From contig SUVB01000027.1 in NCBI GenBank assembly GCA_015062205.1, positions 62,001 through 126,000 of the forward strand: DNA of 64,000 nt, in the 5' to 3' direction. Shown one piece after another: positions 37,116 through 47,060 of the stretch; position 1 is the stretch's first letter, and every line of letters begins with the position of its first letter. The notes under the pieces are model-generated. The model had not been told where the DNA came from, did not search any database, and saw nothing but the letters and a program-made list of their open reading frames with translations. The translations under genes and the position numbers were made by a program. Origin of the DNA: Desulfovibrio desulfuricans. GTDB taxonomy: Bacteria > Desulfobacterota > Desulfovibrionia > Desulfovibrionales > Desulfovibrionaceae.

Positions 37116-38234
37116 CTACTTCTTGTAGTCTGTGATCAGGCCTTCGTCCATGGCGGTCTTGGCGAGGGTGTAGAACAGGCCGTTGGCGCGCATCTGGAAG
37201 GGCACCGTCAGCTTGGCCCAAGCAATCTCGTTGTCCATGACCTTCTTGAAGAAGGCGTCCTTGGCGGCATAGCGGGCAAACACGGCGCGGGTTGCCTTCA
37301 TAAAGGCGTTGTAATACTCGGGCGGAGTCTGGTCGAGAACAACGCCGCCCTGCACGATCTTCTTGAGGGCTTCAGAATGCAGCTTGATGTTCATGTTGTT
37401 CTGATCAACAACGCAGAGCTTCAAGCAAACATTCAGAATGTCGCGGAGGTGCTCAGGCAGCTTGTCATACCATGTCTTGTTGATGACCACGTCGCCGATG
37501 GAAAGGGCCTGATGCAGTCCCTGCAGGTAGAGGTGCTTCCAGATCTGATCGAAGCCCATGGCGATGTCTTCGGCCGGGGCGATCCATTCGGCGCAGTCGA
37601 TGACGCCCTTCTGGGCGGCGGGGATGATGTCGGGGCCGCCCATGGAAACGGCGGGCATGCCCATTTCCTTGAAGATTTCAGCAGGCACGCCGGGAGGGCA
37701 GCGGAATTTCAGCTTGTTGATCTCGTCCAGCGTCTTGTAGGTTTTGTGGAACCAGCCGAAGGCTTCGGGGCCCATGGGCAGCACGGCAAAAGCCACGATA
37801 TCCTGCTTGCAGGCCACCTGATAGTACTCGTTGAGCAGCTTGCCGCCGTCGCCTTCAAAGATCCAGGCCATGACGGAAGCCTGGTCCAGGCCGTAGCCGA
37901 TGCCGCCGCAGGGAGCGGAGAACAGCGTGCCGGCGGGGTTGAGGCCGGAGTTGTAGTGGGTCCAGGCCATGCCGCCGTTGACCAGGCCTTCGCTCACGGC
38001 GCCGTAGATTTCAAAAGGTTTGACAATGGCGCCGGCGGCAAGAAGCTCGACTTCCAACTCGCCCTTGGACAGTTTCTCAACATTGGCCTTGAAGCGCTCC
38101 AGCGTCCTCATGTAGATGGAGGAGTTGGTCAGAGCGGTCTGGATCTGGAGTTTTTCCTTCGCCGCGGCGTTGCCGGCGAGGCACCCGACGGCAATGCACA
38201 TGGAGAGAAACAACACACCAAGTTTCTTACGCAT
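37116..38234 (-). CDS. TRAP transporter periplasmic binding protein (TakP-like)
   Basis: Signal peptide; AAGAIVKPFEIYGAVSEGLVNGG, KGVIDCAEWIAPAEDIAMGFDQIWKHLYLQGLHQ. Confidence 0.88.
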   Translation of the reverse strand: MRKKLGVLFLSMCIAVGCLAGNAAAKEKLQIQTALTNSSIYMRTLERFKANVEKLSKGELEVELLAAGAIVKPFEIYGAVSEGLVNGGMAWTHYNSGLNPAGTLFSAPCGGIGYGLDQASVMAWIFEGDGGKLLNEYYQVACKQDIVAFAVLPMGPEAFGWFHKTYKTLDEINKLKFRCPPGVPAEIFKEMGMPAVSMGGPDIIPAAQKGVIDCAEWIAPAEDIAMGFDQIWKHLYLQGLHQALSIGDVVINKTWYDKLPEHLRDILNVCLKLCVVDQNNMNIKLHSEALKKIVQGGVVLDQTPPEYYNAFMKATRAVFARYAAKDAFFKKVMDNEIAWAKLTVPFQMRANGLFYTLAKTAMDEGLITDYKK

Positions 38235-38617
38235 CTCTACTCCCTTTAGGTTAACGGTTTTGAAGGCCGGCACAAAAATCACAAGCCATGTACATGTTCC
38301 ACGCTTGTAATTTTTTGCACAATGTTTTTTTACCAAAAGCTCAAATGAAAAGCAACAGGTTGATTTGTAGGCGAAAACAGGTGGGAACAGCAGTTGCGAA
38401 AGACCGGCAGCATCACGGGTCATGGGCGCATTTGCGGAGCCTTGAACTTGAATGCCCCGACTGGTATGTTCAAGGGATGCGCACTGACCGCGGCATGGAT
38501 GGCGGGGGGGGCGGGGAGCGCCGCGCTTCCTCGCGGGCGGCAACGATAAAGCCCTACCGAACCCGATGGCCCTGCCCCCCTTTCAATAAACCTCATCACG
38601 ACAAGGAGGCATGCGAG

Positions 38618-39451
38618 ATGAAAACCATTGACTTCCGCTTCCGTCCCAACACGCCGGAGATCATCGACGGCATCAAGAACAGTTCCATGTTCAAGGCGGC
38701 CTGCAAGGCCATCGGCTTTGACGCGCGCAAACCCCAGCCTCTGGCCGACATCGTGGCCGATCTGGACAGCATGGACGTGGAACTGGGCGTCATCACCGGA
38801 CGCGACTGCGAAACCACCTACGGCTTTCCGGCCAACAACAAGAGCGTGCTTGAATTCTGCCGCGCCTATCCCAAGAAATTCGTGGGCTTCTGGGGCATTG
38901 ACCCGCACAAGAAACGCGCCGCCTTGGATGAAATGGAAAAGGTGGTGAAGGAATACGGCATGAAGGGCATCGCCATTGATCCCTATCTTGCCCATATTCC
39001 CGCCTCCGAGGCGCGCTTCTACCCCCTCTACACCCGCTGCTGCGATCTGAACATTCCGGTGTTCATCACCATGGCCCCGCCGCCGCAGGTGCCCGGCGCC
39101 ATTCTTGAATACGCCGACCCGCGCGATGTGGACAAGGTGGCCCGCGACTTCCCCGAGCTGACCATCATCATGAGCCACGGCGGCTATCCCTTTGTCAACG
39201 AGGCCATCTACACCTGCCTGCGCAACGCCAATGTGTACATGGACATTTCGGAATACGAACGCGCGCCCATGATCGACGTGTACGTGCGCGCCATGAACGA
39301 TCTCATCGGCGACAAGGTGATCTTTGCCAGCGCCCATCCCTTCGTGGAACTGCGGGACGCGCTGGAAGCCTACAAGGCCTTCCCGCTCAAGGATGACGTG
39401 CGCAGGAAGGTCATGTACGAAAACGCCCGTCGCGTTCTCGGCCTGGCGTAA
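38618..39451 (+). CDS. Amidohydrolase-2-fold protein with degenerate metal site
   Basis: TIM-barrel-like COG2159 pattern (IIMSHGGYPFVNEAIY) but N-term DFRFRP instead of DxHxH. Confidence 0.8.
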   Translation: MKTIDFRFRPNTPEIIDGIKNSSMFKAACKAIGFDARKPQPLADIVADLDSMDVELGVITGRDCETTYGFPANNKSVLEFCRAYPKKFVGFWGIDPHKKRAALDEMEKVVKEYGMKGIAIDPYLAHIPASEARFYPLYTRCCDLNIPVFITMAPPPQVPGAILEYADPRDVDKVARDFPELTIIMSHGGYPFVNEAIYTCLRNANVYMDISEYERAPMIDVYVRAMNDLIGDKVIFASAHPFVELRDALEAYKAFPLKDDVRRKVMYENARRVLGLA

Positions 39452-39511
39452 GGGCTGCGGCGTTCACAGTGCGCGCGGCGCGGGAAGAACCGCCGGCCGC
39501 GCTGAAGACGG

Positions 39512-39551
39512 GAGAGGGGCGCGTCGGCCTTGCGGTCGGCGCGCCCCTCTC
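39512..39551. other. 18-bp stem hairpin downstream of amidohydrolase gene
   Basis: GAGAGGGGCGCGTCGGCC-TTGC-GGTCGGCGCGCCCCTCTC (two G-U pairs); no U-tract. Confidence 0.6.
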
Positions 39552-39716
39552 GTCCTGATCCGGACAGCGCACTGCCTCCGGCAGGGGCGGACGGCCCGCC
39601 CGGGCCGACCCGCCATACGCCCAAACAGGTCCGTCCGGGCATGCCTCCCCGGGAGGCAGCCGCCCGCCCCGCATTCAGGCCGCCGCAGCGCCGGAAACGC
39701 CGCCGACGGCCGTAAC

Positions 39717-40022
39717 CTATCCCCTGGAACCGCGCTTGGACGCCTTGAGGGGATTCACCTTTCTGGCCGCCACGGATTCAACCTGGATGCGGTGCTGATT
39801 TTTCTCCCACAATTCCTCCGGGTTCAGCCCCAGGGCGACCAGACGCTCATGCACATTCTGCCGTGCACCGCTGTAGCGATTGCGGTCGGCGACGGGCCTG
39901 CCCACATATACGGCGGTGGTCATGTACAGCCCGCGGCTGTCTATGGCCAGCAGATACTCCGCCCCTTTTTCTTCCACGGGCTGGATGATCATCTCCGCCG
40001 TTGTGCCGAAACGATTATACAT
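39717..40022 (-). CDS. Hypothetical protein, 101 aa
   Basis: MYNRFGTTAEMIIQPVEEKGAEYLLAIDSRGLYMTTAVYVG... Confidence 0.6.
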   Translation of the reverse strand: MYNRFGTTAEMIIQPVEEKGAEYLLAIDSRGLYMTTAVYVGRPVADRNRYSGARQNVHERLVALGLNPEELWEKNQHRIQVESVAARKVNPLKASKRGSRG

Positions 40023-40420
40023 GGCGCACGCTCCTTGGAATGTTTCAAATCGCCCTGTTACCCGGGCCGACTCATGCGCACGGCTGCGACAGGACATGCA
40101 TGCCATTATATGAAAAAGAAATTCAATGTCAATATAAATGCCGCCAACGGCCAGACAACCGATCCGACGCCCGCATTGCGCCGGCAGTCATCCTAAAGAG
40201 CGTGCACGGCCCCTGCCGCACGCTGTCCGGCGCAAGGGCTGGCGGACGATTCCGAGCCGTGATAGCTACAGGGCATGCCTCACGTCGTATTTCGGCCGTA
40301 TGCCGGAGTGCGGACGAGAGCTGCGCAGAGGCTGCGCCAAAGGGAGCGCAGGCCCGGCGGATATGCCGCCCTGCCGCAGCAGGGCAGACTCATAACCGAA
40401 CAGAGAAGATGGAGCACATC

Positions 40421-41218
40421 ATGGCGCTGACAATAGGCTGTGTGGGATGCGGCAACATGGGGGGGGCCATCCTGGCCGGACTGGCCCGCAAGGGCGGGTA
40501 TGACCTCTGCGGCTACAACCGCAGCCCGGGACGCATGCTCCCCCTGGAAGAGCTGGGCGTTCGGCGGCTGGAGAGCCCCCATGACGTCGCGCAGGCTGCA
40601 GATATTCTGGTGCTGGCCGTCAAGCCGCACCAGGCGGAGCCCGTGCTGCGGGAGCTGCGTCAGGAGTTGAACGGCGACAAGACGCTGGTTTCCGTAGCGG
40701 CGGGCATCAGCCGGAAGCGGCTTTCCATGGCCGTGGAGCAGCGCTGCCCCGTGGTGCGCTGCATGCCCGACACGCCCGCGCTGGTGGGCAAGGGCGTCTT
40801 CGCGCTCTGTTTTGAGGATGCCGCGCTGTCGGAAACGCGCAAGGCGGATGTGCGCGCCGTCTTTGAAGCCCTGGGCATGTGCGTGGAATTGCCCGAAAGC
40901 AAAATTACGGCCTTTTCCGCCCTGATCGGCGCGGGACCGGCCTATGTGTTCGCCATGATGCAGGGGCTGGTGCAGGCGGGGGTTACGCTGGGCTTCCGGC
41001 ACGATGAGGCGCGCGGCATGGTCACGGCGCTGTTCGACGGCTGCGCGGCCATGGCGGAACGCAGTTCCGCGCCGCTCATGCAGCTGCGTGACGATGTGTG
41101 CTCGCCCGGCGGTCTGACCATTGCCGGCATCAACGTGCTGGATCGGGCCGGGCTTGCCGGTTTGCTGGTGGAAGCCGTGCTGGCGGCCGACGCGCGCGGC
41201 AGGGAGATGGAGCGCTGA
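40421..41218 (+). CDS. proC: Pyrroline-5-carboxylate reductase
   Basis: IGCVGCGNMGGAILAGL; ALIGAGPAYVF; DDVCSPGGLTIAGI. Confidence 0.95.
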   Translation: MALTIGCVGCGNMGGAILAGLARKGGYDLCGYNRSPGRMLPLEELGVRRLESPHDVAQAADILVLAVKPHQAEPVLRELRQELNGDKTLVSVAAGISRKRLSMAVEQRCPVVRCMPDTPALVGKGVFALCFEDAALSETRKADVRAVFEALGMCVELPESKITAFSALIGAGPAYVFAMMQGLVQAGVTLGFRHDEARGMVTALFDGCAAMAERSSAPLMQLRDDVCSPGGLTIAGINVLDRAGLAGLLVEAVLAADARGREMER

Positions 41219-41302
41219 GCGACAGGGCGAACAGCCCCGCCGCATTCCGGGCGTGTTCGTCCGCGCCGCAAGGCCCCGGGGGTCTTGCGGCGCGGACCTT
41301 CC

Positions 41303-42115
41303 CTACTGGTCCAGACGTATGTCCAGCGTCATGCGGTCCTGAGAAAGAATGAAGCGGGAGCGGGCCTTCTGGCTCAAGTCAATGACAATGCGCGTCTTCT
41401 TGCCTTCCCTGCCGAGGCGCACGTTGGTCACGACGGCATTCTTGGGCACGCCGGGAGCCTTGATCTGCCATGCGCCCTCCAGATCCACCACCATGCGGTC
41501 AGGATTGGCGAGTTCCATGCTCTTGTAGGAGATGGGCGCCGTACCCGCCAGCCGCACTGTGGCCCCCTTTTCGCGGGCAAAGACCACAAATTTTGTGATA
41601 GTGCGCTGTTGCGGAGCGGCGGCCTTTTCCTTGCCGGAACCGGCGGCCCCTGCTGCGGAGGGCTCGCGCCGGGACGTCGCTTCGGGCCGGGCAGCGGGTT
41701 TGGCGGTCTCAGGCCTGGCCGTCACCTCGGGCATGGAGGTTTCCGATTTGGCCGCAGGCGCGGAAGGCGGCACAGGGCGAACCTGCTCCCCCCCTGCGGG
41801 GGTGGAGGGCTGCGGCACAGGCGCGACGCCGACGGGCAATTGCGGCTCGCGCATGGCGGAATTTTCCGCCGGAGGGGCGGCAGGCGGCCGGATGTCGGAC
41901 GGCGCGGGCGTCGGAACCGGGTCGGGAACGGGGGGCGTCTCCACACTGCTGACAGCGGGCGGCGGAACCGGCGTCGCGTCGACGGGAGGCGCCGGTTCAA
42001 GGACGGTTGTGGGGGCCGGGGTCTGGTCCGGCTTGCACAGCCGTTCATTGAGCATAATCAGCACCATGCCCAGAACGCAGACCGCCAGAAGAAGACTCAG
42101 AAAAATTTTGTTCAT
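41303..42115 (-). CDS. AMIN-domain-like protein with Pro-rich linker
   Basis: N-terminal TM, Pro/Ala-rich linker, C-term PDRMVVDLEGAWQIKAPGVPKNAVVTNVRLGREGKKTRIVIDL. Confidence 0.7.
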   Translation of the reverse strand: MNKIFLSLLLAVCVLGMVLIMLNERLCKPDQTPAPTTVLEPAPPVDATPVPPPAVSSVETPPVPDPVPTPAPSDIRPPAAPPAENSAMREPQLPVGVAPVPQPSTPAGGEQVRPVPPSAPAAKSETSMPEVTARPETAKPAARPEATSRREPSAAGAAGSGKEKAAAPQQRTITKFVVFAREKGATVRLAGTAPISYKSMELANPDRMVVDLEGAWQIKAPGVPKNAVVTNVRLGREGKKTRIVIDLSQKARSRFILSQDRMTLDIRLDQ

Positions 42116-42152
42116 GCCGTAAGGCTCCTGCTGTTACTCTCGATTTGCCCCG

Positions 42153-43046
42153 TCAGCGCCGACGTACAGGCCGCGGAGCGACGCCCTTCTGCTGCAAAAT
42201 GAGAATGTGCGCCAGCAATCGCTTGTAGAGCGGTTCATTTCCGTCCATGGTCATGGCCGCGCGGATATGCGCGGCGGCTTCATCATACTGTCCGAGGGCG
42301 CAGAGGATGCGGGCCAGGTTGAAACGGGCGTGGTCGTCTTCCGGCGCAAGCTCCACCGCCTTGCGGTTGAAAAGCAGAGCCAGCGCCGGCTGGAAATTCT
42401 GCCGCAGGCGCACGCCGAAATCACGAAACATATGCTTGTGCGCGGGGACAATGCCTTCCGTGGTGCGGGCGATCTGTTCCAGGGCCAGCATGGCGGCCTT
42501 GCGTTCACGCGGCCGTTTGAGACGCAGCAAGGTCTGCCGAAATGTTTCGCGCATGCGCGACTCCAGCACTCTGGCCTTGCGGGCGGCCTCGAGGTCAAAG
42601 GCCCTGTGCGCGGCAGGCGCTGCCGCATCCGTTCCGGCCCGGCCGACAATGCGGTATGCGCCGCCCGCAGATGTTGCCGGCGCGCCGGCAACGGCCGGGC
42701 CGGACGGCTGGGGACGGCTGCGCTCGCCCGCAGTGGGCGGCGTCTGTGCAGCATTGCCGGACGGCTGGGGCGCCAGCCTGCTCCGCTGCAGCGCCAGCGT
42801 TTCCAGATAGCTGAGGTCCGGCACAATGACCGGCATGGTCAGCACGGAAGGCTCGCCCGTGAACTTTCGGGCGAACGTGGGGCCGTCAACAAATTCCGCC
42901 TCGGATACGGGCTGGAACGCGGCATTGAGCTCCTGCACCGCATACGCGCCGCCGGGGAGCTGCCAGACAAAGTAATGCGTTTTGCGACGCTTCGCGGCCC
43001 GGTCGGCGGGAATGGAATAGACGCCAGAGAACTTGGATCGACGCAT
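42153..43046 (-). CDS. TPR-containing hypothetical protein
   Basis: C-terminal TPR-like LAPEDDHARFNLARILCALGQYDEAAAHIRAAM. Confidence 0.65.
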   Translation of the reverse strand: MRRSKFSGVYSIPADRAAKRRKTHYFVWQLPGGAYAVQELNAAFQPVSEAEFVDGPTFARKFTGEPSVLTMPVIVPDLSYLETLALQRSRLAPQPSGNAAQTPPTAGERSRPQPSGPAVAGAPATSAGGAYRIVGRAGTDAAAPAAHRAFDLEAARKARVLESRMRETFRQTLLRLKRPRERKAAMLALEQIARTTEGIVPAHKHMFRDFGVRLRQNFQPALALLFNRKAVELAPEDDHARFNLARILCALGQYDEAAAHIRAAMTMDGNEPLYKRLLAHILILQQKGVAPRPVRRR

Positions 43047-43130
43047 GGACAAAATGTACATTATTTGCGCCGAATAGCAAGAATGCCTTCCGGCCTTTAC
43101 GGGATGGGGGCTTTGGACTACCATGCCCGC

Positions 43131-43484
43131 ATGCACGAGATGTCCATTGCGCAGAGCATCCTGCAGATGGCGGAAGAAGAATCGGCCCGCAGCGGCTGCA
43201 CCCGGCTGGAGAAAATCTGCGTGACGCTGGGGGCCATTTCCGGCGTGGAGCCCGAATCCCTGCGCTTCTGCTTTGCTGTTCTGACGCGAGATACGCCGCA
43301 TGCGGGCGTGCAGCTGGAACTTGACCTGCTCCCCCTGCGTCTGCGCTGTTCGTCCTGCGGCAATGTGTTCGGCGGCGAGGGGCAGGACGCCCTGTGGATG
43401 CCCTGCCCGGCCTGCGGGGAGCAGTTCGGGCATGTGGTGGAACAGGGCAGGGAACTGCTGCTCAGTCGCATGGAGGCCCGGTAG
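43131..43484 (+). CDS. hypA: Hydrogenase nickel incorporation protein HypA
   Basis: MHEMSIAQSILQMAEEE; CSSCGNVF and CPACG zinc motif. Confidence 0.94.
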   Translation: MHEMSIAQSILQMAEEESARSGCTRLEKICVTLGAISGVEPESLRFCFAVLTRDTPHAGVQLELDLLPLRLRCSSCGNVFGGEGQDALWMPCPACGEQFGHVVEQGRELLLSRMEAR

Positions 43485-43722
43485 AGCGGACAGTCTGCGC
43501 AGACGGCTGTGAAAACAGCCGCCTGCGTTGCCACAGAGCGGGAATACAGCGTTTTCCGGCAAAACGAAAACGGCGCATGCTTCGCGTGTTGTCACAACCA
43601 CGGGGCCGTTGCGCTGACCTGAAACGGTTACCCGCGCCGCCTGCCTGCCGCGCCATTGCTTTCGGAACACCTTCCCCACAAACGCGCAACACGCCGCCGC
43701 CGACGGCTGCAAGGAGAACGGC

Positions 43723-44391
43723 ATGGAAATCCCCGTTGTTCGCAACGTACTGGAAGCCAATGAAAAAATGGCCGGGCACGTACGCCGCCTCTTGTCCGCA
43801 AAGGGCATTCTGGCGCTCAACCTCATCAGCTCCCCCGGCGCGGGAAAAACCACCCTGCTGGAGCGCACCCTGAGCGACCTGGCCGGAGAATTCCGCATGG
43901 CCGTGGTGGAAGGCGATCTGCAGACGGACAACGACGCCCGCCGCGTGGCGGCCACCGGCGCGCAGGCCGTGCAGATCAATACCGACGGCGGCTGCCATCT
44001 GGACAGCAACCTGGTGCTGAGCGCCCTGGACAGCCTGAACCTCGACGGGGTGGACATTCTGTTTATTGAAAACGTGGGGAACCTGGTGTGCCCTGTGGAA
44101 TTCGACTGCGGCGAGGACGCCAAGGTGGCCCTGCTCAGCGTGACTGAGGGCGACGACAAGCCGGAGAAATACCCCCTCCTGTTCAACCTTGCCAGGGCGC
44201 TGGTGCTCAACAAGGTGGACCTGCTGCCCTATGTGGACTTTGACATGGCCCGCGCCCGCAATTTCGCTTCCAAGCTGAACAGGGATCTGGAAATCTTTGA
44301 GGTTTCCTGCCGCAACGGCAACGGCCTGCAAGGCTGGTACGACTGGCTGCGCCGCATGCGCGCCGCCAAGAAGGCTGACGGCCGGGCCTGA
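43723..44391 (+). CDS. hypB: Hydrogenase nickel incorporation GTPase HypB
   Basis: NLISSPGAGKTTLLERT; EGDLQTDNDARR; ENVGNLVCP. Confidence 0.95.
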   Translation: MEIPVVRNVLEANEKMAGHVRRLLSAKGILALNLISSPGAGKTTLLERTLSDLAGEFRMAVVEGDLQTDNDARRVAATGAQAVQINTDGGCHLDSNLVLSALDSLNLDGVDILFIENVGNLVCPVEFDCGEDAKVALLSVTEGDDKPEKYPLLFNLARALVLNKVDLLPYVDFDMARARNFASKLNRDLEIFEVSCRNGNGLQGWYDWLRRMRAAKKADGRA

Positions 44392-44528
44392 TCGGGCCTT
44401 CCGGCCGCACCGCCACGGCTGCGGGGCGAGCCCCAAAAAAGGGGGAGCGCCCCGCTTTCCTGCTGCTTGACGGCACGCGCGCAGAACAGCATTCCGCCCG
44501 GTTCGCCGGCCCCGAAACGTGGCGGTAT

Positions 44529-45542
44529 CTATTGCGCCTGTCTGGTTGCCCTCTCCGGCGCGGCGCCCTCCTCCCGATAGGCCGCCACGTCCACGATCAG
44601 ATTGCGGGATGCCGGGCGCAACACGATGGTAAACACCTGCACGTCGCCGCTCGGCTCGTCGGAATCCGCCAGACGGGGCAGCATGCCCGCCGGGGCCAGC
44701 ATGATGCCGGCCTCGCCCTTGCCCGAGGCGAGAAAATACTCCAGCAGCCGCTCCAGCAGTTCCTTCTGCTTTTCCGCACTCATGGCGGGCATTCGGGTGA
44801 AATTGATGTCCAGCCCCGGCAGTTCGGCCTGCCACGGGACATAGTTCTGGGCGTAGAGCGCGCTGAAGAGCGCGCCGAGCGTAGGCTGATCCAGCCTGCG
44901 GCGCAACTCCAGACGGTCAAGCATTGCATCGCCTGCTGTGCGGCCGTCCGATTCCGACGCGTCCGGCACGGGTTCAAGCCGGGCGGCCCACACCAGCCCG
45001 GCAAACTCCAGACCGGCCAGCAGCGCCCCGTTGTCATCCACCGGGGCGTCCCCCTCCAGCAGGACGCAGACGTCCTTCATGGGCATGCCCGGGCGGAACC
45101 GCCGCAACGCGCATGCCGGCCTGCCCTCCGGGGCAGGCAGCAGCGCCCGGGCCTCGCCGACGATGCGGCGCGTATCGCCCCCGGTCATGGTCAGTTCCAA
45201 CTCCGGTGCGGGGGCTTCGCGCAGGGTCAGGCGCACGGCCTGCTCCAGCGGAACCGCCGCGAACAGCCACAGGGCCAGCCCCGTGTCCACCCGCATGTCG
45301 GCCGACCCGCCGGGATTTTCCGTATTGTCGCTGCCGCCGGGGGCCAGATCAAGCCGGAGGAACTGCATGCCGCGTCCGTTCCGGAAGCCGATGCTCAACA
45401 CATCTTCATTGGTGGCGTTCACAATGTCCAGGGAACGGAGTTCCGGACCGGGACGCGCTATCTGGGCGGCCTCAGCCGGGAAAGGACCGGCCAGGGCCAG
45501 GCAGCAGAGCGCAGAGATGCAGAGAAACCGTACTACGGACAT
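44529..45542 (-). CDS. Hypothetical secreted protein, 337 aa
   Basis: Signal peptide MSVVRFLCISALCCLALAGPFPAEA; no recognised domain. Confidence 0.65.
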   Translation of the reverse strand: MSVVRFLCISALCCLALAGPFPAEAAQIARPGPELRSLDIVNATNEDVLSIGFRNGRGMQFLRLDLAPGGSDNTENPGGSADMRVDTGLALWLFAAVPLEQAVRLTLREAPAPELELTMTGGDTRRIVGEARALLPAPEGRPACALRRFRPGMPMKDVCVLLEGDAPVDDNGALLAGLEFAGLVWAARLEPVPDASESDGRTAGDAMLDRLELRRRLDQPTLGALFSALYAQNYVPWQAELPGLDINFTRMPAMSAEKQKELLERLLEYFLASGKGEAGIMLAPAGMLPRLADSDEPSGDVQVFTIVLRPASRNLIVDVAAYREEGAAPERATRQAQ

Positions 45543-45795
45543 GCCCCCCCCTTGGTGCAACCGTGCTCCGCATCCGCAGGCGTCTGCCGGGCACATCCAT
45601 CCCGCACGGCGTCTGCACGCAACAGCGGCAGTGCCCGACGCTGCGCGCCGCTATCCGCGCCGGTAGGACAGCGTGTCGTCACGCGCTGCGCAGAGCGGCT
45701 GCAGTATATAAGGGGGCAGCCCGGCCCGCAAGCGAAACGCGACGATCCGCCCCCCGGGGCCGCAACCGCGCACCGGGGGGCGGACGCCGCTGCAG

Positions 45796-46869
45796 CTAGA
45801 TTTTTTGCAGTTCATATTCCCGGCTGCCCAGGCCGATGGCTTCCCCGTAGGCAAGCTGCACCTGCCCGCGCGTGTGGGGCCAGCGCTCGGAGAACAGATC
45901 CTTCTTGCCGCCGGCGGCCTTGGACACAAGGTCAAAACAGGCCTGGTCCAGCGCCACGGGGTCGGTGGAGGCCAGGATGCCCACATCGGGGATCATGGGC
46001 ATATCGCTCCAGGGCACGCAGTCGCAGTCGGGCGTGACGTTAAGCACGAAGTTGATGTAGCAGATGTTTTTCGCCCGCCCCTTGACCACGCCGTAGGCGT
46101 ATTCGGTGAGGCGCTCCACAAAGGGCTCCATCTCCGTGGCCCAGTCAATGCTGATGGCCTTCTGCGGACAGACGGTAATGCATTCGAAACAGCCGATGCA
46201 CTTTTCCGTATCCACCGCGCTTTTCTTGCTGTGCATGCTCAGGGCATGCTGCGGACAGACGCGCACGCACTTGGCGCAGCCCACGCAATCCTTTGCGCTG
46301 ATGGAGACATGCGTGCCGTGCTGCTCGCGCTTGCCGCGCACGGACGCGCCGCCCATGGCCAGGTTCTTGACGGCTCCGCCGAAGCCCGCCATCTCATGCC
46401 CCTTGAAATGCGAGAGCACCACCATGGCGGGCGCGCGGCGGACCTCCGTGGCAATGTGCACTTCCTTGAAGTGCTTGCAGTTGATGCGCACGGGCACGTC
46501 ATTTTCGCCGTACAGACCGTCGGCCAGGATGACGGGGGCGCGCACCACCGAGGGCACGAAGCCGTGCGCATAGGCCGTGTTGAGATGGTCCACGGCATTG
46601 TGGCGCGTGCCGGAGTACAGCGTCGTGGTATCGGTAAGGAAGGGCTTGCCGCCCGCCTCCAGCACCTTGTCCACCACCTGGCGCACCAGCGTGGGGTTGA
46701 GGTGCGTGTCGTTGCCGTACTCGCCAAAGTGCAGCTTGATGGCGGTGAGGTCTTTTTTCCTGATGATCTTTTTCAGGTTCAGCGCGTCGCACAGGCGGGC
46801 CACCTTGACCAGCTTGCTTTCATCATGGGAACGGGAATGCGCGTCAGTAAAATAGACTGTGGCCGGCAT
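45796..46869 (-). CDS. DUF362-domain 4Fe-4S protein
   Basis: SAKDCVGCAKCVRVCP and TEKCIGCFECITVCP clusters; HFGEYGNDTHLNP. Confidence 0.85.
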   Translation of the reverse strand: MPATVYFTDAHSRSHDESKLVKVARLCDALNLKKIIRKKDLTAIKLHFGEYGNDTHLNPTLVRQVVDKVLEAGGKPFLTDTTTLYSGTRHNAVDHLNTAYAHGFVPSVVRAPVILADGLYGENDVPVRINCKHFKEVHIATEVRRAPAMVVLSHFKGHEMAGFGGAVKNLAMGGASVRGKREQHGTHVSISAKDCVGCAKCVRVCPQHALSMHSKKSAVDTEKCIGCFECITVCPQKAISIDWATEMEPFVERLTEYAYGVVKGRAKNICYINFVLNVTPDCDCVPWSDMPMIPDVGILASTDPVALDQACFDLVSKAAGGKKDLFSERWPHTRGQVQLAYGEAIGLGSREYELQKI

Positions 46870-46981
46870 GGCTTTCCTCCAAGAGTTGTGGCCGCCGCGC
46901 GGCGGCCGGTGTGCCGCAGCAGTATGCCTGTATGTATGCCCGAAGCAGGTCTCAGGGCAATGCATGATCCTCCGCGTTTTC

Positions 46982-47010
46982 TTGACACGGCGGTGTACAA
47001 AGCATACCTT
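46982..47010 (+). promoter_or_regulatory. Putative sigma70 promoter of upp-uraA
   Basis: TTGACA-N17-TACCTT upstream of upp. Confidence 0.45.
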
Positions 47011-47060
47011 GCAACAGAAGATTTGTTAAGTAAAATTCGATTGTTATATTGGGGGGTTCC

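Noticed and set aside
40438-40470. G8 run in proC as a phase-variable tract
   Set aside because: It encodes the conserved GNMGG nucleotide-binding loop; shorter than typical slipping tracts and in a housekeeping gene.
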